Part shown: positions 22,559-35,150 of the stretch, one piece after another
Position numbering within the stretch: the first letter of the stretch is position 1
Layout of the letters: the number at the start of each line of letters is the position of its first letter
Assembly (NCBI GenBank): GCA_905160935.1
Contig: CAJHZI010000741.1
Coordinates: 987,001-1,051,000, forward strand
DNA length: 64,000 nucleotides
Reading direction: 5' to 3'
Source: Enchytraeus crypticus
Taxonomy: Eukaryota > Annelida > Clitellata > Enchytraeida > Enchytraeidae
The notes under the pieces: model-generated
What the model was told of the DNA's origin: nothing
The model's input: only the letters and a program-made list of their open reading frames with translations
The model's database searches: none
Made by a program: the position numbers and the translations under genes

Positions 22559-22799
22559 TTAGTTGATGTTTGTATTACTAAAGGCATATATATATAATAA
22601 TATATATTATATATCTATAATATATATATATATATATAATATATATATATATATTATATATATATATACATGTATATATATATATATATAGTGCAGCCTG
22701 TCTTGATATATGCGTGAAACCTGGGAAAATATAAAAAATAAAGCACAAACTAAAATATTTTTAACAAAGAAATCTTAGAAGAATATTTAATATTCATCA

Positions 22800-23108
22800 T
22801 TGAGACCACATCAAAAATGAAACAGTACTTGAAAGGTTTGGACTCAGAAAATTAGATGAGACAGTTTCAGAAAGATTGCGGTTCTTGGATCACTTATAAA
22901 GAATGCATCTGGATAGATATGCAGAGACTGCCATTAATTGGAAGCCAAACCAAGGAAAAGGAAACGAGCAAGGCCTAGGAGTACTTGGTTCAACACGATC
23001 AAAAGATTTGAAAACATTGAACTTCCCATGGGAAGAAGTTGTGAGGATGGCTGCTGATAGAAACGAGTGGAGGAAAGTTGCTGCCCTATGTTCTGTTCAG
23101 AACTGATG
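22800..23108 (+). mobile_element. Non-LTR retrotransposon tail (family 3)
   Basis: Broken frames give RLRFLDHL, INWKPNQGKGNEQG, LKTLNFPWEEVVRMAADRNE and WRKVAALCSVQN, the C-terminal pattern of a common animal LINE clade. Dead fragment. Confidence 0.7.
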
Positions 23109-24294
23109 ATGATGAAAACTAGACATCAACATAGGGATGGGGACTACCGGTTGAATGGCTGAGTTCGACCGGTCTATACTGAGAAGCAGGCAGCCATCAG
23201 TTCAAATTCCACCCGGACAGTCACTGACAATAGACAATATCCCATGCGATACGGAAACAGACGTTAAACTTAGCTTTTAAAATATATTGCTTTTTGAGTA
23301 ACTTCCCATATCCTTCCTAGGCTTCAAAACTTAAAAACCTAAACCTAATGAGGCGATAATTCTTATTCGTTGGAGAACAAAACTTAACAAAACGTTAATT
23401 AAATTACTAAATCATTAACATAATAAAATTTTTTAAATAAAATTAAAGAAAGAGTACAATCTATTGCGGCTGTAACCCAATTTAATAATGATCACAATTA
23501 ACACACTCAGCACTTAACTTCAGGAAATTTAAAACAACCACTTAAGGGTTACCAATTAATTATTTATGATTTTTCAACACGGACCAGACCCTACCAAAGA
23601 AACCTTAACAAAACTAACAGTAAAAATATATACTTCTTACAAACTTCTACATTAATGGCCGCATTAATAAAGACGTTATTCCATGGATTAAATCTCAATG
23701 GAGAACATTTATTAATTATTCCTTTTAAACGGCAGACTTCACCATTTTTCTCCCATAAACTCTACTGCAATGAAAGAAATGACGTTAGCTTGTAAAAAGT
23801 AGTTTTAAATTTTAAACAAAACTAGACACTTCATGATTTTACGAAGGCTAGTATGAATATTTGCTCTGATACTCTAAACAATCAAACCAGAATAAGAGGA
23901 ATCTCACTGAGATGTTCATAAACTGCACAGTTAGATGTGCTAATGAATTGTGTATCAACATATAGTAACGGAAAACCACCCATATGCCAGTTAATGATAA
24001 TTATATAGGCCTAAGAGGACGGCGTAATAGTGTAATATATTAAACGAGCAAAAGAGATACTCTTTTATATAATTAAATTAATCTACAAATCAATCTATTA
24101 AACTATTGACCTGTCAATAAACCAATCCATCAATCAATTACTCAATGAAAAATTGATTAAATTATTTAATATAATCAATCAACAAATCATTAACAGCACT
24201 ATAACATGGTGATGGTGGCGCTAAGCGATGTGGAGTAAGCCATCTGTGGCAAGCCAAGCGACTTGACATTAATTGAAGTTAATGAACGTGAAGA

Positions 24295-24418
24295 CACCTA
24301 TACTCAATGTGAAGCATGCAATGTGAAGCATGCAATGTGAGGCATGCAATGTGAAGCATGCAATGTGAAGCATGCAATATGACGCATGCAATGTGAAGCA
24401 CGCAATGTGAAGCATTGT
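24295..24418. repeat. 14-bp minisatellite at the EIF2B1 stop codon
   Basis: About 9 units of GCATGCAATGTGAA. The array ends within a few nt of the EIF2B1 stop (24422-24420), so it occupies the start of the 3' UTR. Confidence 0.9.
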
Positions 24419-24419
24419 C

Positions 24420-27400
24420 CTATGTAATCAGTTGAATGAGCTGATCGCAGACAGCAGATGGCGTGAGTATACCGAGATCAGTCAGGAGTAGAGTGATATA
24501 GGAGGGTGGCGTGTAGTCCACCATTGGATGTTCCTCCCTCAGATCACTGTGGCTCAGCTTAGAGGCTGCGTACTAACAACAACCATAACAACAAAATAGA
24601 TTTAATAAGAGCTGAGGAACTGATGTCAGGAGCCTCACAATGTCACTTAATTGACTAAATTAACAAAAGTTAATTAACTAAATCAATAGATCTCTTACTT
24701 TCTCCCAAAAAGTACTTTAATATGCCTAAGTCGATTTGTATCAATACATCAAAAAACTCAAAATATTAAAACAACAATATCAGTATTATTTCAACCAACC
24801 ATTAAATTGTTATATTATATTGTATTGTAATCGGTATTGTATTGTGTATGGTATTGTGTGGCTAGACATAGAGCAAACAGGCAAAGAGCAAACAGGCCAG
24901 AGAAACAGGAGCCATAACAAATATTATGTCATTTATCAATTATATTAATAATATTAACAAGCAGTTTGTTTTCTCTCATTCTCGTACTACAGTATGCTCA
25001 AATCCTTTGCGGTACACATAAAAGCTCAGTACTGCTGTGGTCTTCATTTCATTCAGAGGTATTTAAGCTTGCACTCAAAATTCGTTCAATAGATTTGCAT
25101 ACAGCATTAAAACACGCATTATAGTGAAATGATCAACTATGTTGATATCTATCACTTTTTAATACCACATGTTTAAACCGTTAGGCAATTTATTCCATTT
25201 TCCGTGTAACCAGTCCAGTGAATGTCCGAGATTTTACTCTCAGATCAGCGCGGCCGGGATTCGAACCCACGAGAGTTCAATTCACCTCAGGATCTGTCAT
25301 TTAATATTTCAAGACGTTACCCCTACGCTATTAAGACATTCTAGCATAGAGATCATTCTACGCACAACTCCTTGAATTTTAAAATTTATAATTCTCATCA
25401 ATGCGTATGCTCAATTTTGAAAAAATCGCAGCAGCACGTAATTGTTATTCGACGTATTTATAAGTAGCTAGCAAAGTTGCCGTCAATGTTATCGAAATAG
25501 AACATTAAGGACAAACTCGTACCTTAAATTCGTTAGGAACATCTTTTTGATTGAGCGGATAGTTCTTGGCAAACTTGAAGCTCTCGGCTACCACATAGAC
25601 CGGCTTGTGCAGCTCCTTTGCACAGACTGCCATTGTATATGTTCCTATCTGTCAGCGCAACAAAGCAACGGAATTCATCAAATGTATTAAATGAACGGGC
25701 TGGACATGTTATGCGCATAGAAGATAGTAGAAACCCTCGGAAGACATTTAACTATGAAGCAGACGGTAAGAGAACAGCGAGAAGACCTAAAAGAAGATGG
25801 AAGGACTGCCTCGAAGAAGACTTGAAGGCTGCTTGAGTTAGTATTTATGGAAGAACAGAAGGAAGAAAAAGAATGAACATCTAGGAAATGTCAAAGAATA
25901 GAGTTTTGTGGAGGAACATCAAAGAGAAATCTTTGGCAGGAACCAGCCCCAGGATGATCACATGACAGGACATTAAATGAATGTAACAACCCATCAGTAG
26001 AGAACTGAAGAATTAATGAATAAATCAATAAATCAATAAATACATCAATCAATAAATCAAAGAACAAAATAAATTTACTCTACACAAAAAATTCAATAGA
26101 GGCTATTTTCCAAGTTAAAAATCATATTTTTACTAATTAACTGATGGTGTAATTTTAACTGGAGAGAATTATTCATCCTATTTACAAAGGCCTACTAATA
26201 CCCCATTTGTAATGACAACTATGTAATATAGTAATATACATATGTTATTAAAACATAAAGAGTTCTATAAACATGCATTTAGTACAGCTTCTTTTTTCAC
26301 TAACTGTAGAAAAGATGAAGAATAAGAAGCAGGAAAAATTGAAAGAGATCATTTTTATTTGACTTGAACTGAACTGACCTATTTATAAGAACTCCAACTG
26401 GAACAAAGGAGGGAAAAACTAACAAGTTAAAGCTCTTAGTATAAACAAAAGCATTTAAGGCTTTTTCTATCACGAATATTTATTGGAATGATTCAACAGT
26501 CACCACCATCATCAAATTCCCTTTAATCCCAGTTTAACTGGGTCGGGATACGAATGGACCTTCTTCCCTCCTCTTAGTCCCATACCATCAAAATCTCTTC
26601 CATTCGTTTTAGAAAATTTTGTGGAAATTTCTGGAGCCTAGGTGCTCACCAACTGAATGCCCTTCCTGACGTTAGTATGGATCTTAGTGCTTTAGTCCCA
26701 TTCTACGACATGTGCAGTCACCGGTTGGTCAACTCTTCAAACAACCCGGACAGTCGGCGGACACAACACGGGAGCAATGACTCAACAGTAAACCTTATTA
26801 ATGATCCCGCCGCTTGCCATCACACCCTCGGCACCAACTAGAACCATATCAACCTTCTCCATTATATATCTGCAACAACATGAGAACAACAACAACATGA
26901 TATACCTACAACAACGACATGAGAACAACAACAACATCACACCCTCAGCACCAACTAGAACCATATCAACCTTCTCCATTATATACCAGCAACAACATGA
27001 GAACAACAACAAGATATACCTACAACAACAACAAGAGAAAAACAACAACATCACACCCTCAGCACCCACTAGAACCATATTAACCTTCTCCATTACATAC
27101 CTGCAACAAGTAAAAGCTGATAAAGCTAAGGTTAACGTCAGTTTCCTCACTCGAAAGCGATGTCAGTGACGGGCGAGCCCAGCATTTGAACCCGTATCAA
27201 CTGATCCGCGGTCGAGTATCTTACCGACTTCGCCACTGGCTCCAGCCAGTAAGCATTCATTAAGCAAGCACTATAGTGAAATGATCAATTACGTTGATAT
27301 CTATCACTTTTAATACCACATGTTAAATCCGTTAGGCAATTTAGTCCATTTGCCGTATAACCAGTCCTGTGAATGTCCAAGATTTTACTCTCAGATCAAT

Positions 27401-30400
27401 TGTTATAATAAACAACATGTAAGAGAACACGTTTAGTTGTGAAATACAAAAACATTAATTCGTCTTTAATCGCAATCAATCAAACCATTCGTAATCTCAA
27501 TTGAATAAAATAAATGTTTTTAGTAAAAGCAGTGAAGAGTAAATTTTTAAGCATATCAAACCGACCATTAGGATTAGTAGGATTTCACAAGATCTAAAAT
27601 TTCAATTAATTATTGCTACGGTTTAAGAAATTTATGATGAACATACTATCTGATCTAAATAATTGTACTAGACGCCTGAATTTAACATCTATTCTAAACC
27701 ATTTTTACAAGTCTACTTATTTGGAAAGCTCCATTTAAATGGGATTGATAGCAATTAAATAACTATCTGTTTAACATATGATAAGCAAACAAACTGCTTC
27801 AGAAAAGCTTCAGTTAGTAATACTAATAATAATAATAATAATAATAAATGTTTAACGTCCGTTTCCTCATCCAAGGATGATATCTGGGACGTCATTACAG
27901 TAGATAGAATATGAGTACAAGAAAAGTTCGTTTTCTTTGTAGAAAAACCCAAAGAATCGTGCCACTTGTCTTGCACTGTCACATTTATATAACTGGTGAA
28001 TCCAACACAAATATTTAAATGATTTTTAGAACTACTAGTGTTTAGATTTCAACTCTGGGAATATAAACATGAGAAAATTTGAGGAGCTAAAATTGTGCAT
28101 GGAGATGGCAGAATATTTCCATTTTGTATCTGTATTGAGCTTGATCACTACAAAATGTAAATAAGAAAACTGAGTGCAGAGCACAATGCTACAGAGGAAA
28201 CTGACAAAAAATCCAGAGTTTTTATGATTGTCAGTTCACAAAATGATTTTTAGGTAATGGGTTATAAAATATTTTTACAGCTCGGTGATAAACTATAGCA
28301 TGCTTTGCAGCTAACATCTCAGTAGCTCGAGTGTGCCGAGTCATCTAAGAGAACAGCTTCAGAAAATTTTTGTTAATCATACCGAAATAACACGTAACAT
28401 CTAATCTACCACGTAATATCTAAGCTGCCACATAATATCCACATCACGTAACACTAAGCAATATCACATAATATCTGCAACATAAGACAAATGAACGTCG
28501 ACAACAGAGCAAGCTGACCAACGTCATGTTCAATGTTTCCAATTTCTTCACTAAACATGTTAAACTATCTATATCACTTTTAGACCTAAACCTAAGCTTA
28601 CCCAACAGAAGAATCTAGAATAAGTATGGCAGGTATGCCAGCAGCTTTCAAATCTTTCACCATCTCACACCTGCACATAACAAACAAATAATGATACTCG
28701 GTTTAGCTGCACGTCAATTGAACGAAGTTTAGCTAAATCAGGTTCGGTTAGTAGATAATTGGGTGACAACCTTGGCAGACTGAGTATTAACAGCTTTGAA
28801 TGAAAAATAAACCTAGGGTGTGGGAAGGTTATTCTTAAATCTGCACTGGCTGCAACTGAAGGGCCATCAAAAGACAACGGCTACTAATAACCATGGACAG
28901 GAATGAAGAAATAACAAAAACAGAAATGAAACTCTGCAGTACATGCGGTTGTCATGTGGGCAACCATACGAAAGTTGCATTAATTCTTATTCTGCTTAAA
29001 TCATCGGAAACTCCATTACCATAAAGCCAGAGCCAAGTTTATCGTCAGTTTCTTGCTCGATAGCATCTCAGAAACGAAGATAGCTCTGGATTTGAGCAAT
29101 GCACAACTAATATCATAGCCAAAATTTTTCAGAATTCCAGTGTTGAGTTATACTAGATCACCAAAACAATACTTCATAGCCAAACATACATATGCATATC
29201 TGAGAATGTTTGACAAAAGAAAAGTAGTCTAGCTCACCACAGGCCACTACAGGCCTAGCATTGCAGGCCTAGAAATGAAGGACTAACCCATCATAGGCCT
29301 TACAGATACAGCCAGAACAATTCACAAATTTTGACCAACTCACAAATGCTATTTTAATTTTATTTAAAATTAAAATACTTCTTGCCAGCTATGAATAATA
29401 ATTAATAATAATAATTAATAGTAATTCCCCTTACTTTGGACTGATTATCTGGATTTTGGAATTTGCACCATTTTTGAACATTCTTTATGCTCGCCGGCTT
29501 GATTTTGTCTCAATAGTGCTCGATGTTGTCATTGATGACCATAGCACTCTAATTGTTATGTTATGTTATGACTCATATAAGCAACAACAACAATTTCTGA
29601 ATCTAATAATAGATTAGTTAATTCTTTGTTTAGGTAGCTCCACTTGCAGAACAGATTCACTGCTGTACTGAAAAATTATTATTGACTTACTGTGATGTAC
29701 TTAAGTACATATTAACACATTGTTAACTTGATTTACGCAGGTTATCTGGTCTTGATCTATAGCTAAACTCTTTGCTTGAGCTATTCTTTTCTACTGACGA
29801 GTTATATGGTCTTAATTAATTAATAAACTGTTCGACTGATAGCTGATTGATTGATTTACCCTGAGTTATATGGTCTTAATTAATTAATAAACTGTTCGAC
29901 TGATAGCTGATTGATTGATTTACCCTGAGTTCTATGGTCTTAATTAATTAATAAACTGTTCGCTGATCTACCCTGGTCTTAATTAATTAATAAACTGTTC
30001 GACTGATAGCTGATTGATTGATTTACCCTGAGTTATATGGTCTTAATTAATTAATAAACTGTTCGACTGATAGCTGATTGATTGATTTACCCTGAGTTAT
30101 ATGGTCTTAATTAATTAATAAACTGTTCGACTGATAGCTGATTGATTGATTTACCCTGAGTTATATGGTCTTAATTAATAAATAGACTGTTCGACTGATA
30201 GCTGATTGATTGATTTACCCTGAGTTATATGGTCTTAATTAATTAATAAACTGTTCGACTGATAGCTGATTGATTGATTTACCCTGAGTTATATGGTCTT
30301 AATTAATTAATAAACTGTTCGACTGATAGCTGATTGATTGATTTACCCTGAGTTATATGGTCTTGATTTATTAATGAACTGTTCAACTGATAGCCGATTG

Positions 30401-33400
30401 ATTGATTTACCCTGAGTTATATGGTCTTGATTTACCCTGAGTTATAATGTCTTGATTTATTGATTTACCCTGATATGGTCTGTTCAACTGATAGCTGATT
30501 GATTGATTTACCCTGAGTTATATGGTCTTGATTTATTAATGAACTGTTCAACTGATAGCTGATTGATTGATTTACCCTGAGTTATATGGTCTTGATTTAT
30601 TAATGAACTGTTCGACTGATAGCTGATTGATTGATTTACCCTGAGTTATATGGTCTTGATTTATTAATGAACTGTTCGACTGATAGCTGATTGATTGATT
30701 TACCCTGAGTTATATGGTCTTGATTTATTAATGAACTGTTCAACTGATAGCTGATTGATTGATTTACCCTGAGTTATATGGTCTTGATTTATTAATGAAC
30801 TGTTCAACTGATAGCTGATTGATTGATTTACCCTGAGTTATATGGTCTTGATTTATTAATGAACTGTTCGACTGATAGCTGATTGATTGATTTACCCTGA
30901 GTTATATGGTCTTGATTTATTAATGAACTGTTCGACTGATAGCTGATTGATTGATTTACCCTGAGTTATATGGTCTTGATTTATTAATAAACTGTTCGAC
31001 TGATAGCTGATTGATTGATTTACCCTGAGTTATATGGTCTTGATTATAATGAACTGTTCGACTGATAGCTGATTGATTGATTTACCCTGAGTTATATGGT
31101 CTTGATTTATTAATGAACTGTTCGACTGATAGCTGATTGATTGATTTACCCTGAGTTATATGGTCTTGATTTATTAATGAACTGTTCGACTGATAGCTGA
31201 TTGATTGATTTACCCTGAGTTATATGGTCTTGATTTATTAATGAACTGTTCAACTGATAGCTGATTGATTGATTTACCCTGAGTTATATGGTCTTGATTT
31301 ATTAATGATCTGTTCGACTGATAGCTGATTGATTGATTTACCCTGAGTTATATGGTCTTGATTTATTAATGAACTGTTCAACTGATAGCCGATTGATTGA
31401 TTTACCCTGAGTTATATGGTCTTGATTTATTAATGAACTGTTCAACTGATAGCTGATTGATTGATTTACCCTGAGTTATATGGTCTTGATTTATTAATGA
31501 TCTGTTCGACTGATAGCTGATTGATTGATTTACCCTGAGTTATATGGTCTTGATTTATTAATGAACTGTTCAACTGATAGCTGATTGATTGATTTACCCT
31601 GAGTTATATGGTCTTGATTTATTAATGAACTGTTCGACTGATAGCTGATTGATTGATTTACCCTGAGTTAAGGTCTAATTAATTACTAAAAACTGTTCGA
31701 GGGATAGTGATGATTGATTACCCGAGTCTTATGTCTAATAATTAATAAACTGGTCGAATGATAGGATGATGGTGATTACCCTGAGTAGATGGTCTTAATT
31801 AATAAAAACTGTTCGAACGATAGCTGATGATTGTATTACCAGAGTTATATGGTCTCGACTGAGAGCTGATTGATTGTTTTAGGGTCTTGATTATTAAAAA
31901 CTGTTCGACGATTTACTGAGTTATAGCTGAATTGATTGATTTTACCCTTGATTATTAATGAACTTCAACTGTAGCTGTGATTGATTACCCTGAGTTATAT
32001 GGTCTTGAATTATTAATGAACTGTTCGACTGATAGCTGATTGATTGATTTACCCTGAGTTATATGGTCTTGATTTATTAATGAACTGTTCAACTGTTAGC
32101 TGATTGATTGATTTACCCTGAGTTATATGGTCTTGATTTATTAATGAACTGTTCGACTGATAGCTGATTGATTGATTTACCCTGAGTTATATGGTCTTGA
32201 TTTATTAATGAACTGTTCGACTGATAGCTGATGGATTGATTTACCCTGAGTTATATGGTCTTGATTTATTAATGAACTGTTCGACTGATAGCTGATTGAT
32301 TGATTTACCCTGAGTTATATGGTCTTGATTTATTAATGAACTGTTCGACTGATAGCTGATTGATTGATTTACCCCGAGTTATCTGGTCTAGATTCGGTCA
32401 CGTAGACAGTGAAGCGTTTCTGTTGAGCTTGGGCTTCCTTCAATAAATGTAGCACTACTCTCGACTTTGAATGCGTTAGAATTGTCTGAACAATACAACA
32501 AAATCATTGTCAAATATTAAATGTATGGTTTAGTTTAAACAATGGAAGGGATTTTCTTTTGATCTATGGAGTGCTTTATATGAAGCGTGAGAGTAGACTG
32601 AGTATGAAAACGTACCTCGGACTTGCCAATTTGCAGAACACTAGACAGAAACATTCATTAAAGCTAGGGGATTTCTGGAGTGAAAAGTTCTGCATTATCA
32701 CCCAGAACACGAAGCTAATTTAATTAAACACTAATTACAACAGTTTTGATTGCATACTTGCCTTGTCAACAAAAGTGACATACTAATTTTTAGTGAATAA
32801 ACCTTATAGATCAATAGAGCTTTAAGATTATACTTACAACCTATAGACTGATTGATTGATTAAATTAGAAAGCATACAATTTCAAATATAAGAATCAGAG
32901 TCTCACCGTTCCATTTTGAACGAAAGGGTGTCCGACTTTTACTATTTTTCCACGAGACATGCTGGCTTTCTGTACGAAGAGCTCTCCTCTCCTTATCAGC
33001 CTCTCCTTCAATAGACTCCACTCCTGCATGAGTGGCGGACCAACACAACAACAACAACCATATAACATTTGGTTACTACAAGTATTCGACTGCTGCACAG
33101 GCTAACAACAACAACAATACAACATTTGAATACTACAAGTATTGGACTGTGGCAGGGGCTAACAACAACAACAATACAACATTTGGTTACTACAAATATT
33201 GGACTGTTGCAGGAGCTAACAACAACAACCATACAACATTTGGTTACTACAAATATTGGACTGTTGCAGGAGCTAACAACAACAACCATACAACATTTGG
33301 TTACTACAAGTATTGTACTGTGGCAGGGGCTAACAACAACAACAACAACAACAATCATACAACAGTTAAGTACTACAAGTTATGAATAGATACATTTCAA

Positions 33401-35103
33401 CAGAGCAGCCCAGTCGTCCAGAGAGCATTTACCTAGCACACATATTGTTTTTAGTTCAGGCTGTCAATGAATAAAAATATAATTAAAACCTATTGAATAA
33501 AATAAGTGAAAACCCTAAATCATAATATCTTGTATTTTAGAATAGAAGCCTCCTAAATGCATATAAACTTAATCGTAGTTAAATATTACATATCAAAATA
33601 TTGAACTATCAACACAAAGCGGTAGAGACAAAATATAATAAAGTTAAACTTAATGAACATATCGTACTCGCCAAAATCAATAAGTGTTAACTAATCTGCA
33701 ATTGAGCAGCAGCATAGTTCAAAATAAATAATATATAAAATACAATTCTCAAGAGCACATCTAACATAACATCTGATTTGATAGACCAGTACTTGATAAA
33801 CAAGTACTTGATAGACCAGTACTTGATAGACCAGTACTTGATAGACCAGTACTTGATAGACCAGTACTTGATAGACCAGTATGTGATAGACCAGTACTTG
33901 ATAGACCAGTACTTGATAGACCAGTACTTGATAGACCAGTACTTGATAGACCAGTACTAGATCAACATCTGATTTGATAGACAAGTACTTACCAGATCAA
34001 CAACATCTGATTTGAGAGACAAATACTTAGCAGATCTTCAACATCTGATTTGAGAGACAAGTACTTACCAGATCATTAACATCTGATTTGATAGACAAGT
34101 ACTTAGCAGATCAACAACATCTGATTTGAGAGACAAGTACTTACCAGATCATCAACATCTGATTTGATAGACAAGTACTTACCAGATCATCAACAGATTT
34201 GATAGACTAGTACTCACGAGATCATCGAGGTTGCAGAGCGTAATGAATCTGATGAAGAGATCGCAGCCTGTGCGTATTGACGTTATCAAACCCTCGTGGT
34301 CTGTCTCCAGCAGCCATTTAATCGCATTATTCACCTCCGCCCTCAACCCCAAAATCGTCTCAGCTAAAATATTATTACACGTTATGATCAAAGAAATTAT
34401 TAGCCAATCAATGATAAATAAGGAAATGATCAAAGAAAGTATTAGGTAATCACTTCAATCAATGATAAACGAGAAAATGATAAAAACATAAAGTAATATT
34501 TATCTCTCTCTATTCAGTGCACTACCAAATGGAAGGTTCAAGGTACATACTCATACTCAAAGTCTGCTTTCTAGCTCTGTATGAGCACTCCTTAGATCAA
34601 CAAGTTAATCCCTTCACAAAGTCCATGCCTTATCCCTATTATCGATGTAATATAGAACCCATTAAAGCCAACATAATTTAAGAGACCAAAGAATAAAACA
34701 CCAGTTATTTTCTTGGTGAAATGTTTCAGTGGCAATTCCCTCATAACCAAAATTAATCTGAGAAAGCCAAACCTTCCTAGCCAGTCTCAAAGTGATGCAC
34801 CCGATTCTGTGGATTCAATCAATTTTCACACAAAGACAGATTGGTCTTTGAGAGCCGGTAGATAATGATCAATTACATCTTCAAGAAAAGCAAACAGAGC
34901 TGACCTTTACTGTGTCGCAGACATTCTATCAGCGTCTTGATGGCTACAATGGCTTCAGACACACTCTGATCATTCCTGTGGGTTGTGGTGTAGTAAGCCA
35001 GTATCTCTACACACAGCGTGCAATATATCTATACCAGTGTCTCTATCTATATATATACACATATATCTATAGAATACATTAGAAATAATAGCATAGTATG
35101 TAG

Positions 35104-35150
<47 letters not shown>

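Larger units (their letters stand above)
21629..24419. other. Intergenic region between LARGE and EIF2B1
   Basis: Contains the AT-rich palindrome at 22366-22503, more AT tracts to 22690, a LINE tail (22800-23108), a SINE (23145-23282), AT-rich sequence with no recognisable content (23290-24290) and the EIF2B1 3' minisatellite. ATTAAA on the minus strand at 24170-24165 is a possible EIF2B1 poly(A) signal. No exon seen. Confidence 0.6.

Noticed and set aside
26801..27169. Plus-strand 122-aa ORF with Asn-rich repeats
   Set aside because: Antisense of the triplicated EIF2B1 exon 7 and its (GTT)n spacers.
29700..32395. Regular direct repeats resembling a CRISPR array
   Set aside because: The units are contiguous with no unique spacers, there are no cas genes, and the DNA is eukaryotic. 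It is a minisatellite.
33691..33984. ORFs with VLVYQ and IDQYL repeats on both strands
   Set aside because: Product of the 15-bp minisatellite in EIF2B1 intron 3.
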